A model generated the notes under the pieces. The model was not told the origin of the DNA, did not search any database, and saw nothing but the letters and a program-made list of their open reading frames with translations. A DNA stretch of 64,000 bases. Origin: Candidatus Aminicenantes bacterium. GTDB taxonomy: Bacteria; Acidobacteriota; Aminicenantia; Aminicenantales; UBA4085. How positions within the stretch are numbered: the stretch's first letter is position 1; the number at the start of each line of letters is the position of its first letter. Made by a program: the position numbers and the translations under genes. The DNA is taken from contig JAPKZJ010000072.1 of assembly GCA_026393855.1 (NCBI GenBank), forward strand, positions 25,561-89,560, read 5' to 3'. Below, piece after piece: positions 42,127-50,355 of this stretch.

Positions 42127-44488
42127 CGACGTCCCGCCAATAGCGGAGCTTGCCCCGTTCGGGCGAATCCGGGCTGCCGTCATAGGCGAGGCCCGAGTTC
42201 CAGGGCTTGTTCTCGATCAGCAGCTTCCCTTTGTAGAGGGCCTTGGTCAGGTTGACAATCGTGTAAGCCAGTCCGGGCCCGTCTTGGGCGGCGAAGAGGA
42301 AATCGCCGTTCGTCTCGAAATCCCCGAAGGCGACCTTTCCGGCTTCGTAAAGGTAGCGGGGCCGCTTGTTGTCGCGGGCGATATCCCGCCGCAGATCGGC
42401 CTTGGCGCCCACGACGAAACGGCGGCCGCCCGCCGTGATCTCCACGGCCAGCCCGGCCCGGGCGGACGAGCCGGGCAGCAGCTTGACGCTGGCCGCCAAG
42501 GGGGCCGGATCCGCTCCGGCCGGGTGGGGGATGAGGACGGTTACGAACCCGGTCGATTCGCCCAGCTCGAAGTGCTGGGACCGAGTCTGGTGGATGGTCA
42601 TCTCGTCCTGGTAATGCCGCTTCTGAGGCTCTACGCCCTCGAGCCGGAATCCCGTGTCGGGCAAGACGATGAGCAGGCGCTTGTCCTGCGGCAGGGGAAC
42701 CGTGATGTTTCCGGCCGTGTTGGCGATGCCGTCGTAGCCGGTGTCGAACCAGCCGGGGCCCTGGGCATGGATCTTGCGGGTATGCCAGAGGTCGGCTAAA
42801 GTGAACCACTCCTCGCGCAGGGATTTGAAGAAATCGAAGACGACGTAAAACCCGCCCTCCTTGACGTAAGCGATGACCCGATCGGCCTGATAGCCCCAGT
42901 TGTCGTCGATCGTCCGGGCCCGGCCATAGCCGATATCCGGCAGATCCAGGAAATCCACCTTCTGGGTCCGGACCTTGCGGTAGGAACCGGCGTCGTGCAG
43001 GAAATCGAGCACCTTCTGGCCGGGGATGGCGGCGAATCCGGGAGAGCTGTAGCGCGATTCGCCGTCCTTCTGGCCCATGAAGATCTTCTCCGGCCGGACG
43101 ACCAGCCGGTTGTGGAAATAGTCCTGGCGGAACTGGCCGTAGGGGCCGCTGGGCATATAGTCGCGGTAGCCCGCGTCATGCAGCAGGACCGACCCGCCGT
43201 CCATCAGCAGGGCGATGGAGTTCTCGTCCGCGTGGCCGTGGGTCATCTTCTCCTCTTCGACGGGGATGGTGTCGCGGAGGTAGTCGCGGAAGTTCAGCCC
43301 GCCGTCACCCTCGTCCCGATAGTTCCAGAGCAGGTACGAGGCCTGCGGCCCCCAGCCGTTGCGAAAGACGATCTTTTTGCCCTGGATATCCTCCATGACC
43401 TCCCGCGAGACGGCGGGCGGTTCGGCCGCGGCGACGGCGTCGCTGCCCCAGCGGACGATGTCCATGAACATATAGCCGAGTCCGACACTCGTCGGGGTCT
43501 TGAAATCGACGAACTTGCGGGCCATCCGGGCCGCCGCCCACTTGATCTGGGGATTCTTGTACCGAGCCGCGGCCGCCTCGAAGAAGACCAGGTAGTGCGG
43601 CCAATTGGCTTCCCAGTGGGCGTCGCCGAAGTCGGGGATCATCCCGGCCGGACTCATCAGGTTCAGGAAATACTGGGCGTAGTAATATATCTCGGGTGTC
43701 GCGAACAGACCGTCCAGATCGTGCCGGGCTTCGGCGTAGCCAAGGAGGGAATAGAGCCAGACGCCGTGGTAGATCGTGGCGTCTTCGATCTCCCAGTGGC
43801 CCCAATTATCGTCGCCCAGAGCCCGCCGCTGCATGTCCCAGGTCTTAACATCCGGATCTCCGGGCAGGGCCCGTACGGCCCAGGCCAGGTTTTCGGCCCG
43901 CAGCATGGAGCGGTTCATCGCCCCCCATTCCTGGGTCCGGAGCATGTAGCGGATGCTCTCGGAGATGATCTTGGCGCACTTGGCGTCCTCCTCGGCCGTG
44001 AGCTGACCCATCCGGCGCAGATCTTCGTAGGCCCGGATGTAGCGCATGACGGTGAAGAAATCGGACAGGGCCGGGACGGCGTCGTCGTAGTCGTAGCGCA
44101 TCTTGCGGGCCCAATCGGGAAACTCCGACCGGTAGTCGCCGTAGGTCAGCAGCACTTTCTTGGCCCGGGCCGCCTGTTCGGGCTTGCGCTCGCGTTCGAA
44201 GAGCTGGGCGTAGATCGAAGCCATCTCCAGGAGGTTGCCGGGGGACCGATATCCGAAGACGTTCTTGGGATCGAAAGACTTCCGCCAAGCGGCGATCGTC
44301 TCGTCGAAGTGGGTCCAGGCGTAGTCGGCCGAGGCCCGGGCATAAGCCAGGTATTGGGCCATGGGGACTGCGGTGAGGGCCGGCGCGGGAGCGCTGGGGG
44401 TTTGAGAAGAGACAATCCCCGTCGAAGCCAGGACAAGGACTGCGGAAAAAGCGGCGAGAGCCGGCCGGCGGATAGGGGAAGATTTCAT
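42113..44488 (-). CDS. Secreted heparinase II/III-like polysaccharide lyase
   Basis: A 791-aa exported protein starting at the ATG at 44488 (GGAGGCC upstream), with a signal peptide in residues 1-29. An alpha-helical toroid (about 40-360) precedes the beta-sandwich domain. The latter contains HGHADENSIALLMDGGSVLL and HDAGYRDYMPSGPYG near residue 415, the conserved block of heparinase II/III and related alginate lyases. It likely cleaves an acidic polysaccharide by beta-elimination, but substrate identity cannot be read. Convergent with the glycosidase-like gene. Confidence 0.82.
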   Translation of the reverse strand: MKSSPIRRPALAAFSAVLVLASTGIVSSQTPSAPAPALTAVPMAQYLAYARASADYAWTHFDETIAAWRKSFDPKNVFGYRSPGNLLEMASIYAQLFERERKPEQAARAKKVLLTYGDYRSEFPDWARKMRYDYDDAVPALSDFFTVMRYIRAYEDLRRMGQLTAEEDAKCAKIISESIRYMLRTQEWGAMNRSMLRAENLAWAVRALPGDPDVKTWDMQRRALGDDNWGHWEIEDATIYHGVWLYSLLGYAEARHDLDGLFATPEIYYYAQYFLNLMSPAGMIPDFGDAHWEANWPHYLVFFEAAAARYKNPQIKWAAARMARKFVDFKTPTSVGLGYMFMDIVRWGSDAVAAAEPPAVSREVMEDIQGKKIVFRNGWGPQASYLLWNYRDEGDGGLNFRDYLRDTIPVEEEKMTHGHADENSIALLMDGGSVLLHDAGYRDYMPSGPYGQFRQDYFHNRLVVRPEKIFMGQKDGESRYSSPGFAAIPGQKVLDFLHDAGSYRKVRTQKVDFLDLPDIGYGRARTIDDNWGYQADRVIAYVKEGGFYVVFDFFKSLREEWFTLADLWHTRKIHAQGPGWFDTGYDGIANTAGNITVPLPQDKRLLIVLPDTGFRLEGVEPQKRHYQDEMTIHQTRSQHFELGESTGFVTVLIPHPAGADPAPLAASVKLLPGSSARAGLAVEITAGGRRFVVGAKADLRRDIARDNKRPRYLYEAGKVAFGDFETNGDFLFAAQDGPGLAYTIVNLTKALYKGKLLIENKPWNSGLAYDGSPDSPERGKLRYWRDVVKTP

Positions 44489-44560
44489 GATGTTGGCCTC
44501 CGGGGAGTGGATGAAACGCACCGTATTATCATATTCAATTAGGGGCCTGGCCTCAAATCC

Positions 44561-45048
44561 AACTTCCCCCAATTCCGGTGAGGCCGGTTCGGGATTGCCG
44601 TCCCGGCAATGCTTTGATAGCCCTCGCCAGGACGGTTGCCTCAACAGTCCTCGCGAGGGCGGCTTCGGGCTCGCCTCGCCACATACAGCCGAAGGCGCTG
44701 ACAGACTCCCTCCTTTGAAGGAGGGGCTGGGGAGGTGACATCAATAAAATCAAAAGTGCCAGGCGCCTTCGGAATAAAAGGATTCCTTGGCGCCTCCAGC
44801 GCTTCGCAGTCCTCGTCGGGACATCGCCCCGACCGTCCCCGCGAGGGCGGAACTGCGCATTCGAGATCGTCCGGTCTTGGAGACCGCCCACTCCATTTCG
44901 CCTTCGTTTGATGGTCGCGTGCTCAAACAGCCCTCGGCGCGTGGCTAGTGCCACGTCCCCTCTGAGAGTTATGGAAAAAGGCGCCGCCCTTGCGATTTCG
45001 CCGTTGGCCGACACTCCGAACTGCCCAACTTCCCCGGAATTGGGTGAA
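44561..45048 (-). repeat. Structured intergenic repeat, copy D (composite, longest)
   Basis: Occupies most of the 605-bp gap between divergent genes. The outer arms CCCAATTCCGG (44568-44578) and 45034-45044 are perfect complements 455 bp apart. The family core (GTTTGAGCACG on the minus strand) is at about 44918-44928 and the inner arm GCGATTTCGCCGTTGGCCGA at 44992-45011. The 52-nt hairpin module of copy C is at 44796-44847. The outer 44600-44680 block is shared with copy E. A separate hairpin-rich stretch (CTCCCTCCTTTGAAGGAGGG, 44706-44725) and a unique part (44740-44788) are also inside, so this copy looks like nested insertions. Confidence 0.8.
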
Positions 45049-45081
45049 AAGTCTAGTCAGATAGTTTAATTGCCCTTCGGA

Positions 45082-45087
45082 TATAAT
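45082..45087 (+). promoter_or_regulatory. -10 box for a leaderless Crp/Fnr-family mRNA
   Basis: A perfect TATAAT ends 6 nt before the ATG at 45094, so the transcript should begin at or next to the start codon. No ribosome site and no good -35 box are seen. The box lies 38 bp outside the right arm of repeat copy D. Confidence 0.6.
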
Positions 45088-45093
45088 ATGCAA

Positions 45094-45711
45094 ATGAACG
45101 AATTGCCGGCCGAGATCAGGCGCCTGGGACGCGAGACGCTCTTCGCCAAAGGAACCGCCCTCTTCCAGGCCGACGAGCTTGCCTCCGTCTTTTGCTACGT
45201 CCTCTCGGGCGAAATCCGGGTCTTCAAGCTGGACGATCAAGGCCGCGAGCTCGAGGTCACCCGGCTCGGAAGCGGCGAATTCGTCGGCGAGGCCTTCGCC
45301 CTGGTCCATGGCCGCTATCCCTTCTTTGCCCAGGCCGTGCGCGAAAGCCGGGTCCTGGCTTTTCCGGCGTCGGCCGTCGATCGGGCCATCGCCGCTGACC
45401 CAGGGGCGGCCCGGTTTTTTGTCCGCCTCCTGGCCCGCAAATGCGTCCAGCTCAGCGCTCGGGTCGAGAGTCTGGGCATGCGCACCGTTCGCCAGCGGGT
45501 GGCGGAGTTTCTCCTCTCCCGCTGCGGCGGGTCAGGCGGCTGCCGGGTCGATCTGCCCATGAGCAAGGGCGAGCTGGCCAAGTCCCTGGGCACGGTCGGC
45601 GAGACGCTGTCGCGGACGCTGCGCCAAATGCGCGAAGAGCGCCTGATCGAGGTCCGGGGCAAAGCGATCCGCATCGTCGATTGCGGCGGGCTTAAGTCCC
45701 TGATCGGGTGA
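45094..45711 (+). CDS. Crp/Fnr-family transcription regulator with FNR-type recognition helix
   Basis: A 205-aa regulator. The cyclic-nucleotide-binding-like beta-roll spans residues 10-110, a long dimer helix 110-142 and a winged helix 150-200. The recognition helix reads GETLSRTLRQM (E170, S173, R174), matching the E..SR pattern with which FNR reads TTGAT-type half-sites, rather than the RE..GR of CRP. The N-terminal CxxC cluster of FNR is absent, so direct oxygen sensing by an Fe-S cluster is unlikely. Relation to DNR- or HcpR-like NO/redox sensors is more plausible. Two earlier in-frame starts (45070, 45088) would lie before or within the -10 box. A matching operator lies before the next gene. 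Confidence 0.9.
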   Translation: MNELPAEIRRLGRETLFAKGTALFQADELASVFCYVLSGEIRVFKLDDQGRELEVTRLGSGEFVGEAFALVHGRYPFFAQAVRESRVLAFPASAVDRAIAADPGAARFFVRLLARKCVQLSARVESLGMRTVRQRVAEFLLSRCGGSGGCRVDLPMSKGELAKSLGTVGETLSRTLRQMREERLIEVRGKAIRIVDCGGLKSLIG

Positions 45712-45774
45712 AGTTGCGGCGGCCGACGCGGCCGATCCCCGTCGATCCCTTCCCGATTCGGGAGTGTTTCTTTT

Positions 45775-45816
45775 TTGACTTCGGTCAAGGAAGGCCCGGC
45801 CCCAATCCGGGATAAT
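45775..45816 (+). promoter_or_regulatory. FNR-type operator and -10 box of the ferredoxin gene
   Basis: A perfect 14-bp palindrome TTGAC-N4-GTCAA lies at 45775-45788. A GATAAT at 45811-45816 predicts a start near 45823, which puts the palindrome centre at about -41.5, the classical class II activator position. There is no separate -35 element. The adjacent regulator has the right recognition helix to bind it. Confidence 0.7.
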
Positions 45817-45835
45817 GACGCCGAGGAGAATACCC

Positions 45836-46702
45836 ATGGCCAAGAGAAAAATAATCGAAATCGATCGCGATCTATGCAACGGCTGCGGCCTCTGCACGAC
45901 CGCCTGCGCGGAGGGCGCGCTCCGGCTGGACGAGGAGGGCAAAGCCGTCCTGGTCCGGGAGCTGTTCTGCGACGGGATGGGTGCCTGCCTGGACGTCTGC
46001 CCGACCGATGCCCTCAAGATCATCGAGCGCGACAGCGAAACATACAACCCCCAAGCGGCTTACCAGCATGTCCTGAAAACCCGGGGCCAGGAGGCTGCCG
46101 AGAACGTCCACGGTATCGGGGACGGGGGCCATCATGAGGGCCGTGAGCACGATCACGACTACGGACACCATCAGGGGCCGCCCGGCCATGGAACCGCTCA
46201 CGGGAAGGGCGGGCTTGCCGTCGCGGCAGCGGCCACCAAACGAGTCCCTGCGATGGCTTGCGGCTGCCCCGGCACCTTGGCCCAAGAGATCAAGCGTGAG
46301 CCCGAAGCCTCAACGGACAAAGCCGTCTCGGGCCGGTCCGAGCTGACCCAGTGGCCGATCCAGCTCCACCTGGTTTCGCCTCTCTCCCCCTACCTTCAGA
46401 ACGCCGACCTGCTGGTGGCCGCCGACTGCACCGCTTTCTCCCTGGGCAGTTTCCATCAGGATCTGCTCAAGGACAAGAAGCTGGTCATCGCCTGCCCCAA
46501 GCTGGACGAAACCGGGAATTACGTTGAGAAACTGGCCGAGATCATCAAGATCAACGCAATCCGCTCGCTGACCGTGGCGATCATGACCGTGCCCTGCTGC
46601 GCTGGCCTTTACCGCATGGTCGAGGATGCGATCGAGCTCTCGGGCGCTTCCCTCAAGCCGCGCCGCGTGGTCGTCGGGATCGACGGCAAGATCAGCGGAT
46701 AA
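45836..46702 (+). CDS. Ferredoxin-like protein with His-rich linker
   Basis: A 288-aa protein. Cluster motif one is C14-C17-C20-C24. In the second motif C45, C51 and C55 are present, but the middle Cys is Met48, so one cluster is intact and the other has an incomplete ligand set. Residues 92-122 hold nine His (HHEGREHDHDYGHH and around), a likely metal-binding stretch. The C-terminal domain (about 172-288) has CGCPG before it and further Cys at 198, 220 and 254-255 (VPCCAGLYR). Start at 45836, 7 nt after GAGGAG. A redox role under the FNR-type regulator next door is inferred. Confidence 0.78.
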   Translation: MAKRKIIEIDRDLCNGCGLCTTACAEGALRLDEEGKAVLVRELFCDGMGACLDVCPTDALKIIERDSETYNPQAAYQHVLKTRGQEAAENVHGIGDGGHHEGREHDHDYGHHQGPPGHGTAHGKGGLAVAAAATKRVPAMACGCPGTLAQEIKREPEASTDKAVSGRSELTQWPIQLHLVSPLSPYLQNADLLVAADCTAFSLGSFHQDLLKDKKLVIACPKLDETGNYVEKLAEIIKINAIRSLTVAIMTVPCCAGLYRMVEDAIELSGASLKPRRVVVGIDGKISG

Positions 46703-46706
46703 TCCT

Positions 46707-49532
46707 CTACAGTTTCGCCTCCTGGGCTGAGCCATAATAAATCCCGTTGAACAGGAACTTGAAAGTTCCATGCGGCTGGCCGCGGAAAGCGATCTCGGGG
46801 CCGAATAGGAAGAGCCGGCCTTTGGCCACAGGGGCTTCGATCGCCTGAATGCCGCGCCAGAGGTAGGCATCGCCCCAGACCCAGCCGCTGCGGAGCGGGT
46901 TTTTGTTCTCGAACCAAGCCACCGCTCGCACATTCTTGAGCGCCGCCTCCGGCATCAAGTCAAAGACCGGGCTGTTGTCGAAAAACACATCGACCAGTTC
47001 GGGCAGGCCATAGGCCAAAGGATTGGTGTTGTCGACCCTGACCTGGAGGATGGAGCCCGGGACATAGAATTTCTCGCGGGCCGGCGCCGTTTCGCGGCCA
47101 TCGGCGGCCTTTTCCAGAAGGTGGTTGGCCACCGGCAGGCCGAGGTGATAGGCCAGCGCGGTCGAGCCCGATATGGTGATCACCGTTCCCCCTTCTTCGA
47201 GGAATTTCTTGATCTGGGGGATGGTCTTTTCCGCCGTTACCCGGCCGACCATGGCCTGGAATTCGGCCGGAATGTTGGGCGGGGTCGTCGCTCCGAACCC
47301 GCCGCGGGCGGCTCCCTCGCGGCCCGGAGCCGTATAGGCCGGAATGCCGCCTTCGACGAAGATCAGGACGTCAAACTTCGCGGCGAGATTCCCCGCATCT
47401 AAGACGGGCGCGTAGACGACCTCGAACGAGAATTCGAAGCGCTCCAAAATCCAGCGCATCCAGCCGGAATCCATCGATCCGCCGTAGGTATCCCAGAGGC
47501 CGATCCGAACGGGCTTGAGCTTGAGGGCTTCCCCCGCCGGGCGCAGATCTGCGGCCTCGACGGCCAAACCGAGGTCCTTAGCCGCCTTGTCGAGAATCGG
47601 CAGGGCGGAGGGGCGGGCCGGGACGTAGATCGTCCCCGCCGGGTAGGTCTTGCCGTTGGCCTGAAGCGAGCTCTTGAGCCAATACACTTCTTCGCCTGCC
47701 TTCAACAGTCGATTGGTCGCGATGACCGCGTCGTTGACCTGATGGCTGATCAGGAAACCGGCCGCCTTGGATTTATCCGGCGAAAGGGCCGAAGCAGGAG
47801 GCTTGGCGAATCCGACAATTTCCTGGAAGGGGCCGTCGAACGGGTCCAATATGCGATCGAATTGGATGCCCATCTGGTAGGCCACCGTCCAGCCGGCGCT
47901 GTCATAGGGCGGGCGCGGAGGTCCGCCGGGATAGGCGAAATCGTTGGGATGGTCCTGCGGCTCGAACATCGACATCAGATGGGCCCGGAAAGCCTGGGCC
48001 GTCTTGACGATATAGGATCCCGCGGGATAGGTCTTGCCGGCGACGGCGAAGGCCTTGGTCGCCCGGTCGACCGCGACGCCGCTCTTGATCAGGGTGTTGA
48101 CGAACTTGGTCGCAGTCAGGAAGTCGGGCTGGTCGGACGGCAGGATGAAGCCGCGCGGGTCCCTCTTGGCCGGGTCTCGCAGAGCCTCATAATACTTCAT
48201 GGACACCGAACCGCCGCCGCGCTGTCCGCCCGCCCCTGGGGCCCCGGCTCCGGCCGTCGCCGGGACGGTTGCCGCCGCCGTTCGCTCCTGTTCAATGCGC
48301 CTCTGCAGCGAAGCCACGTCGTGCGGCTGGAACGTCCAGTTGTCGGCGCTGCCTTTGGCAATGGCGTTGCGGCCCATCACGTAGCGATTCCAGAGCACGT
48401 CTTCGCGGCGCTCGGCGGCGAAGTTCAGGATGGCCTTGCCGGCGGTGATGGAATAGTCGATCGATTGCCGGAAGTGCCATTTCTGGGGCATGATCGGGTA
48501 GGGGTAGTCGCCCGTCGGAAGCATCCGGGCGGGGACGAAGGGAATATCGACCGGAGTCGGGTTGCCGATGATCTCGGTCAGGATGCCGATGGCGTTGTGG
48601 AAGTAGCCCGTGCTGCGCAGGCCGCCGTTCCACCAGGTCGAGTAGCTGGCCCCGCCGCGCATGATGGCGCCGGGCTTGCCCTCGGCCGCGAACCGTTCGT
48701 GCATGGCCAATCCGAGCAGGTCGGTGCCCAAGGGGATGAGCGGGTCGAAGTCGTAATAAAACGGGTCGCGGAAGGGGGGACAGAACAGGACGGTGCCGGC
48801 CGGGCCGGTCTGGTGCTGGTTGTAGATGAACTGGGGGTGCCAGTCGATGAACAGCTCCCGGCTGACGGCCTCGGTCTCGGACTGGGTGACCATGTAGAAA
48901 TCGCGGTTGTTGTCGTGCCCGATGTATTTCTGGTACAGCCGGGGCAAGCCGCTCATCGAGCGCTTGAGCGGATCCTTGTCCCGCATGTACCAGTCGGCCA
49001 CAAGCTGCAACCCGTCCGGGTTGACCGGGCAGACGAGCAGGATGACGTCGTCGAGGAGCCGGAGCGTCTCCGGATCCTTGCCGCTGACCATCTGCCAGGC
49101 CAGCTCGATGATGGCTTGGCCGCCGACCACTTCGGTGGCGTGGAGGCCCCCATCGATCCAGACGACCGCCTTGCCCTCGACGGCGAGCGCCCGGGCCGAT
49201 ACGTCGGTCAAGCCTTTGGCCAGCGCCAGCCGGCGGCTAATGTCTTTGTAGTGGGACAGCTTCTTGAGGTTGGCCGGCGAGGAGATGATAGCCATGACGA
49301 TCGTCCGGCCTTCTTCGCTCTTGCCGATGTCGACAACCGTCATGCGGTCGGACTCTTGGTCCAGCTTCTTCCAGTAGGCGACGAGCTGGGTGTAATTGAT
49401 CATCTGGTAGTCGTCGCCGACGGCGAAGCCGAAGTGCTGTTTGGGCGAGGTCGGTCCCGCCGCGGCGAAAAGCGAGGCGGCCGAGATAGCGAGGACGAGG
49501 ACGAGGGCGGGGATCTTTCTCCAGGACGGCAT
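46707..49532 (-). CDS. Secreted M14-family zinc carboxypeptidase, two-domain
   Basis: A 941-aa exported protein (signal residues 1-24). The M14 domain has the zinc pair H131xxE134 in GGLHATE, the DNNRDFY substrate-binding block and the third His in FIYNQHQTG near 240. The part beyond residue 670 (RIGLWDTYGGSMDSGWMRWI, FDVLIFVEGGIPAY, GGTVITISGSTALAY) looks like a class I glutamine-amidotransferase-like domain. Two-domain M14 proteins of this size occur in Acidobacteriota and Bacteroidota. It should degrade peptides outside the cell. It is convergent with the ferredoxin gene, with 4 bp between the stops. Confidence 0.9.
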   Translation of the reverse strand: MPSWRKIPALVLVLAISAASLFAAAGPTSPKQHFGFAVGDDYQMINYTQLVAYWKKLDQESDRMTVVDIGKSEEGRTIVMAIISSPANLKKLSHYKDISRRLALAKGLTDVSARALAVEGKAVVWIDGGLHATEVVGGQAIIELAWQMVSGKDPETLRLLDDVILLVCPVNPDGLQLVADWYMRDKDPLKRSMSGLPRLYQKYIGHDNNRDFYMVTQSETEAVSRELFIDWHPQFIYNQHQTGPAGTVLFCPPFRDPFYYDFDPLIPLGTDLLGLAMHERFAAEGKPGAIMRGGASYSTWWNGGLRSTGYFHNAIGILTEIIGNPTPVDIPFVPARMLPTGDYPYPIMPQKWHFRQSIDYSITAGKAILNFAAERREDVLWNRYVMGRNAIAKGSADNWTFQPHDVASLQRRIEQERTAAATVPATAGAGAPGAGGQRGGGSVSMKYYEALRDPAKRDPRGFILPSDQPDFLTATKFVNTLIKSGVAVDRATKAFAVAGKTYPAGSYIVKTAQAFRAHLMSMFEPQDHPNDFAYPGGPPRPPYDSAGWTVAYQMGIQFDRILDPFDGPFQEIVGFAKPPASALSPDKSKAAGFLISHQVNDAVIATNRLLKAGEEVYWLKSSLQANGKTYPAGTIYVPARPSALPILDKAAKDLGLAVEAADLRPAGEALKLKPVRIGLWDTYGGSMDSGWMRWILERFEFSFEVVYAPVLDAGNLAAKFDVLIFVEGGIPAYTAPGREGAARGGFGATTPPNIPAEFQAMVGRVTAEKTIPQIKKFLEEGGTVITISGSTALAYHLGLPVANHLLEKAADGRETAPAREKFYVPGSILQVRVDNTNPLAYGLPELVDVFFDNSPVFDLMPEAALKNVRAVAWFENKNPLRSGWVWGDAYLWRGIQAIEAPVAKGRLFLFGPEIAFRGQPHGTFKFLFNGIYYGSAQEAKL

Positions 49533-49587
49533 GGAAACCTCCGGACGGTTGGATCGGAAGGGGGAATTTATATCAGAGCGGGGCCCA

Positions 49588-49647
49588 AATAAAAAGCCCT
49601 GCCCTCATCGCCCCGTGCCTTTCGGCTGGGGGCGATGAGGACAGGGC
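49588..49647 (-). terminator. Strong intrinsic terminator of the C69/DUF6305 operon
   Basis: On the minus strand a stem of 19 bp with one mismatch (49647-49629 with 49614-49596) and a loop of about 14 nt is followed at once by TTTTTATTT. It lies 31 bp after the stop of the DUF6305-like gene and is the clearest Rho-independent terminator in the window. Confidence 0.88.
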
Positions 49648-49677
49648 GGAAGAAATGGCGATTCGCGCCGCCGCGGA

Positions 49678-50331
49678 TCAGTTGAACATCTTTTTGACGA
49701 TGTCCACCAGGCCCAGGGCGTAGTCGACCTGCTGGAAGGCGATCTTGCCCTTCTCGGCGATCTTGCTGAAGCGCCCGTCCTTGTTGCTGTCCTTGGTCAC
49801 GACGATGAAGTCGGCCATGGGGGCGACGGCGTCGATCATCCGCTCGTTGTCGCTGCCGGCAGGGCCGCGCCCGGCCTCGCCGCCGACGTGGACGGCGATG
49901 AGCATGATCTTGTTCTTCTTGCAGTAGTCGACGAGCTTCTTGACCCGGGCTTCCTCGGTGTCGATGGTCAGGCCCGAGGCACCCATGCCCTTGAGGCTGG
50001 CGCCGATGGCGAAAATAACGGCCTTGTAGGGCGTGCCCTTGGGGAACTTGGCCAGGTCGGTGTTGCTTTCGACGTGGAAGCCTTCGGCCGACTGCTTGCC
50101 GCCCAGCCCGACGCCGGCTGCGAGAAGCTCGGGTGTGGGGACGTCGCAGTAGTCGTACTTGAGGTCGGCTTCTTCCAGCACGATGTTCAGGGCGTTGACG
50201 TCATTGCTCTGCCCGGCCGAAGTGGTCAGGATCGGCAGCTTGGCCTTGGGGACAACCGCCTGGGCCGCGGCCAGGGAGGCCAGGGCCGCGACGGCGAGTA
50301 GGACGATCAGGACTTTTCTCATTTTTTTCAC
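49678..50331 (-). CDS. Secreted DUF6305-like protein
   Basis: A 217-aa exported protein (signal residues 1-23). Blocks ILTTSAGQSNDV, KAVIFAIGASLKGMGASGL, KNKIMLIAVHVGG, VAPMADFIVV and DGRFSKIAEKG match what I recall of DUF6305, a family of unknown function seen near transporters. It looks like a Rossmann-like binding protein and could be the periplasmic partner of the permease in the same operon. It is the last gene before the terminator. Family naming is from memory of its motifs, so treat it as tentative. Confidence 0.65.
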   Translation of the reverse strand: MKKMRKVLIVLLAVAALASLAAAQAVVPKAKLPILTTSAGQSNDVNALNIVLEEADLKYDYCDVPTPELLAAGVGLGGKQSAEGFHVESNTDLAKFPKGTPYKAVIFAIGASLKGMGASGLTIDTEEARVKKLVDYCKKNKIMLIAVHVGGEAGRGPAGSDNERMIDAVAPMADFIVVTKDSNKDGRFSKIAEKGKIAFQQVDYALGLVDIVKKMFN

Positions 50332-50355
50332 TCCTTGGGGACGGCGGGTCCGGCC

